Origin: Patescibacteria group bacterium UBA6257
GTDB lineage: Bacteria; Patescibacteriota; Minisyncoccia; UBA6257
Length of the DNA: 7,256 nucleotides
Direction of reading: 5' to 3'
NCBI GenBank assembly: GCA_002440845.1
Contig: DJVL01000030.1
Span: 1-7,256, forward strand
Below, one piece after another: positions 4,909-7,256 of the stretch (the stretch's first letter is position 1; each line of letters begins with the position of its first letter). The position numbers and the translations under genes are program-made. A model generated the notes under the pieces. The model ran no database searches. It worked only from the letters and a program-made list of their open reading frames with translations, and was not told where the DNA came from.

Positions 4909-7158
4909 ATGCAACTAAAAATATATCAAGAAGATGCCATAGCCGATTTATTGAATAAAGCCAAAAAGCTTTTAAGCGCGGACGGCGGCAAAAAATTGGT
5001 TTTTAAAGCGCCGACTGGTTCTGGCAAAACAATAATGATGGCGGAGTTTTTAAAGCAATTGGTTGATGACAAGGAAGTAAAACAACCCCTGAGTTTTATT
5101 TGGGCGGCGCCGAAAAAACTGCATATTCAGAGCAAGGAAAAATTGGATATTTACTACGAAAAAAGCCGAACTTTAGAATGTTCGTATTTTGAAGACCTGA
5201 ACGATAGAAAAATTGATGAAAATGAAATCCTGTTTTTCAATTGGTCCAGCGTAAATAAAAAAGGAACTAACACTATTGTTAAAGAAAACGAACAGGAATT
5301 TTATCTTTCAAAGGTTTTAGAAAGAACACGAGAGGAAGGCAGAACAATCGTTTTGATTATTGACGAAGTCCATTATTCAGCCGGACAGATGGACAAAAAA
5401 GAAAAGTCGGCTGCGCTTCAACTTCGCAAAGATATTGACCCAAGTTTAACGATAGAAGTTTCGGCAACCCCGATTCTTGAGGGCGATTATGATGTAAAAA
5501 TTTTGGTGGACGATGTTAAAAAAGAAGCGATGATAAAAAAATCCCTGGTTTTAAATGAAGATTTTGTAAATGTTTTTAAAGAAGGCAAAATAAAAACGGA
5601 ATTGGGCGAAAAAAAGTTTAACAAAGACAGTGAAAAAACAGTTATAAATGAAGCTTTGAAAAAAAGAGAGGAATTAATCAAAAGTTACAAAAAAGAAGGT
5701 AGTAATATAAATCCGTTAGTCTTGATTCAGTTGCCAGATAGAAAAGGCCAAAGAGAGGACGAGCTGAAGGACAAGGTAATTAAAATTTTAAAAGATGATT
5801 TTAATATTTCTACCGAAAAAGGAAATAACAAGCTGGCTATTTGGCTTTCGGGCGAGCATGTGAACAAAGAAGATGTAGAAAAAAATAGCAGCGAAGTAGA
5901 GGTTTTGCTTTTTAAACAAGCAATTGCTTTGGGCTGGGATTGTCCGCGAGCGCAAGTGATGGCGTTGTTTAGAGAATGGCATAGTCCGATATTTTCTATT
6001 CAAACAGTGGGTAGAATTATGAGAATGCCAGAACCAGATCGAGGTAATTATTATGGCGAAGAAATTTTAAACTACGGCTATATTTATACAAACATAACCA
6101 ATGTAGTAATCGACAAAGATGTCGCCCCAGGCTATGTATCGTTTCTAACCAGTAAAAGAATTGATAAATATGAGCCGATCAATTTAGTTTCAGTTTATTC
6201 GAAGCGACATCGCGAAAAAACAAGATTATCTCCGCGGTTTATTGAAATTTTTTTAGCGCAAACTAAAGCTGATAGTTTGAAGAGCAAAATAGATAAAACG
6301 GCAAAAAAAGTTGATATTAAGATTATTTCTGATTATAAAGCCAGAGATATTGATACATTGGCCGGCTTAAAAATTGTAGGCGATAAATCAATCACCGTGA
6401 GTGATGCTGATTTGCAGAAATTATTTGATTATTTTGTGAGGAATAGCCTCCGTCTTTTTTACCCGGAAGACAGGTCTGTAAATAGAGTTAAGGAATCTAT
6501 TTATAAATTCTTCGAAAAAGAATTAAAAATGGATTATTCAGAAAAGTGGGAAGAAATCGTAAAAATAATTTTGGGCGACGATAACCCACAGCGTTTTTTA
6601 AATGTTTTAGATAAAGCACAAATTGAGTATAAAAATGAAACCGAAATAAGAGAGGGAGAACTTGCTAAATTAGACAATTGGAATGTCCCAGAAGTTTTGT
6701 CTTTTAGCAGTGATTACCAAGAGGAAGCAAAGGATAAGTCAGTAATGAAGCCGTTCTATGTAAAATATTTATCCGAACTGGAAAAATCTTTTACAGAATT
6801 TTTGAATAATTCAAGAAAGGTTGAATGGTGGTATAAAAACGGAGACAGGGACGCGACATTTTTTGCCGTGCCTTATATTGAAAATAACGAGCAAAAGCCT
6901 TTCTATGTTGATTTTATTGTGAAGTTTAAAGAAGGGAAAATAGGCTTATTTGATACGAAAAGCGGAAATACAATCAAAGACGCGAGAGAAAAAAGCGATG
7001 GTTTGCAGGAATACGCAAAAAAGCACAAAAACATTTCCGGCGGAATTGTGGCAAACACAAATTCTAAAGATTTTTCCGGTCGCTGGATGTGCTACAAGCG
7101 ACAAGGAAAAGAACTAAATCCTGATGACTTTTCTAATCGGGAATTACTGGAAATATAA
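4909..7158 (+). CDS. res: Type III restriction enzyme, Res subunit (SF2 helicase plus PD-(D/E)XK nuclease)
   Basis: A 749-residue DNA-translocating endonuclease subunit. The N-terminal RecA-like domain has a Q-motif-like start (IYQEDAIADLL), Walker A APTGSGKT (residues 34-41), the DEVH Walker B box (152-155) and SATP motif III (185-188). The second RecA-like domain has LVLIQLPDRKGQ (270-281), FKQAIALGWDCPRAQV (335-350) and motif VI QTVGRIMRMPEP (365-376). Near the C-terminus, FYVDFIV (665-671) and GLFDTKSG (679-686) supply Asp668 and Asp682-x-Lys684, a PD-(D/E)XK nuclease active site. Type III Res proteins are commonly 900 residues or more, so this is compact, but every motif is intact. With Mod it would cut DNA carrying unmethylated sites in an ATP-dependent way. 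It is separated from mod by the AlbA_2 gene and by 91 bases holding tandem repeats and a TATAAT, so it may have its own promoter. The next gene starts 2 bases after its TAA. Confidence 0.95.
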   Translation: MQLKIYQEDAIADLLNKAKKLLSADGGKKLVFKAPTGSGKTIMMAEFLKQLVDDKEVKQPLSFIWAAPKKLHIQSKEKLDIYYEKSRTLECSYFEDLNDRKIDENEILFFNWSSVNKKGTNTIVKENEQEFYLSKVLERTREEGRTIVLIIDEVHYSAGQMDKKEKSAALQLRKDIDPSLTIEVSATPILEGDYDVKILVDDVKKEAMIKKSLVLNEDFVNVFKEGKIKTELGEKKFNKDSEKTVINEALKKREELIKSYKKEGSNINPLVLIQLPDRKGQREDELKDKVIKILKDDFNISTEKGNNKLAIWLSGEHVNKEDVEKNSSEVEVLLFKQAIALGWDCPRAQVMALFREWHSPIFSIQTVGRIMRMPEPDRGNYYGEEILNYGYIYTNITNVVIDKDVAPGYVSFLTSKRIDKYEPINLVSVYSKRHREKTRLSPRFIEIFLAQTKADSLKSKIDKTAKKVDIKIISDYKARDIDTLAGLKIVGDKSITVSDADLQKLFDYFVRNSLRLFYPEDRSVNRVKESIYKFFEKELKMDYSEKWEEIVKIILGDDNPQRFLNVLDKAQIEYKNETEIREGELAKLDNWNVPEVLSFSSDYQEEAKDKSVMKPFYVKYLSELEKSFTEFLNNSRKVEWWYKNGDRDATFFAVPYIENNEQKPFYVDFIVKFKEGKIGLFDTKSGNTIKDAREKSDGLQEYAKKHKNISGGIVANTNSKDFSGRWMCYKRQGKELNPDDFSNRELLEI

Positions 7159-7160
7159 TT

Positions 7161-7256
7161 ATGGCTGAAAACAAAAAATCACATGCTAAAGACTATTTGC
7201 TGGAATACAAAGCCAAAAAGGATACTCCAAAATGGCTTGTCTTGTTGATTCAAAAA
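7161..7256 (+). CDS. 5' end of an unrecognised gene downstream of res
   Basis: An ATG two bases after the res stop opens a frame of 32 codons that runs off the window without a stop. It shares the TAATT-ATG context seen at radC and mod. The visible N-terminus is lysine-rich and polar (MAENKKSHAKDYLLEYKAKK), followed by a more hydrophobic stretch (WLVLLIQK). I do not recognise the family from so short a piece, and there is no clear signal peptide. The tight spacing implies co-transcription with res, so it may be another component or accessory of the restriction locus (inference). Confidence 0.65.
   Translation, partial: MAENKKSHAKDYLLEYKAKKDTPKWLVLLIQK

Noticed and set aside
5487..6003. Two short antisense frames inside res
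   Set aside because: They lie opposite the helicase domain and have no supporting motif or start context.

Overview
The window is A+T-rich, densely packed bacterial DNA. All complete genes are on the + strand, with gaps of 2-4 bases at most junctions. The standard bacterial code fits, with TAA, TAG and TGA all acting as stops. None of the six ATG starts has a recognisable Shine-Dalgarno sequence. Instead they sit in two recurring contexts, TAATT-ATG and TAAAAAT-ATG. Poor ribosome-binding sites, A+T richness and tight packing are compatible with an uncultivated Patescibacteria (CPR)-like bacterium. That assignment is inference only, because no taxonomic marker gene is present.

Layout. (a) Bases 3-353 are the 3' end of a gene cut by the window edge; its C-terminus resembles the RAMA/DUF4357-like small domains found at the ends of restriction- and modification-associated proteins. 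(b) 362-1036 is radC, with helix-hairpin-helix and intact JAMM metal-site residues. (c) 1041-1517 is a divergent ClpP-like serine protease. It stops at an in-frame TAA, yet the same frame continues to 1586 with a ClpP-type C-terminus, so the gene looks recently truncated. (d) 1589-3259 is a type III DNA methyltransferase (Mod). (e) 3264-4817 is a Schlafen/AlbA_2 plus HATPase_c_4 protein ('RecG-related', COG2865 type). (f) 4818-4908 is the only real intergenic region; it holds four perfect tandem copies of an 11-bp repeat, a degenerate fifth copy, a sequence matching the DnaA-box consensus, and a TATAAT. (g) 4909-7158 is the type III restriction subunit (Res), a helicase with a C-terminal PD-(D/E)XK nuclease. 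(h) 7161-7256 is the start of an unrecognised gene.

Together, Mod and Res make a complete type III restriction-modification system. It is split by an AlbA_2/HATPase gene and preceded by radC and a ClpP-like gene, so the region reads as a defence-island segment. Mod marks the host DNA, and Mod plus Res cut unmodified DNA. The AlbA_2 protein could be a regulator or an additional effector (inference). The repeat-bearing gap is the obvious place for separate control of res. I see no convincing Rho-independent terminator, tRNA, rRNA, insertion sequence or CRISPR array.
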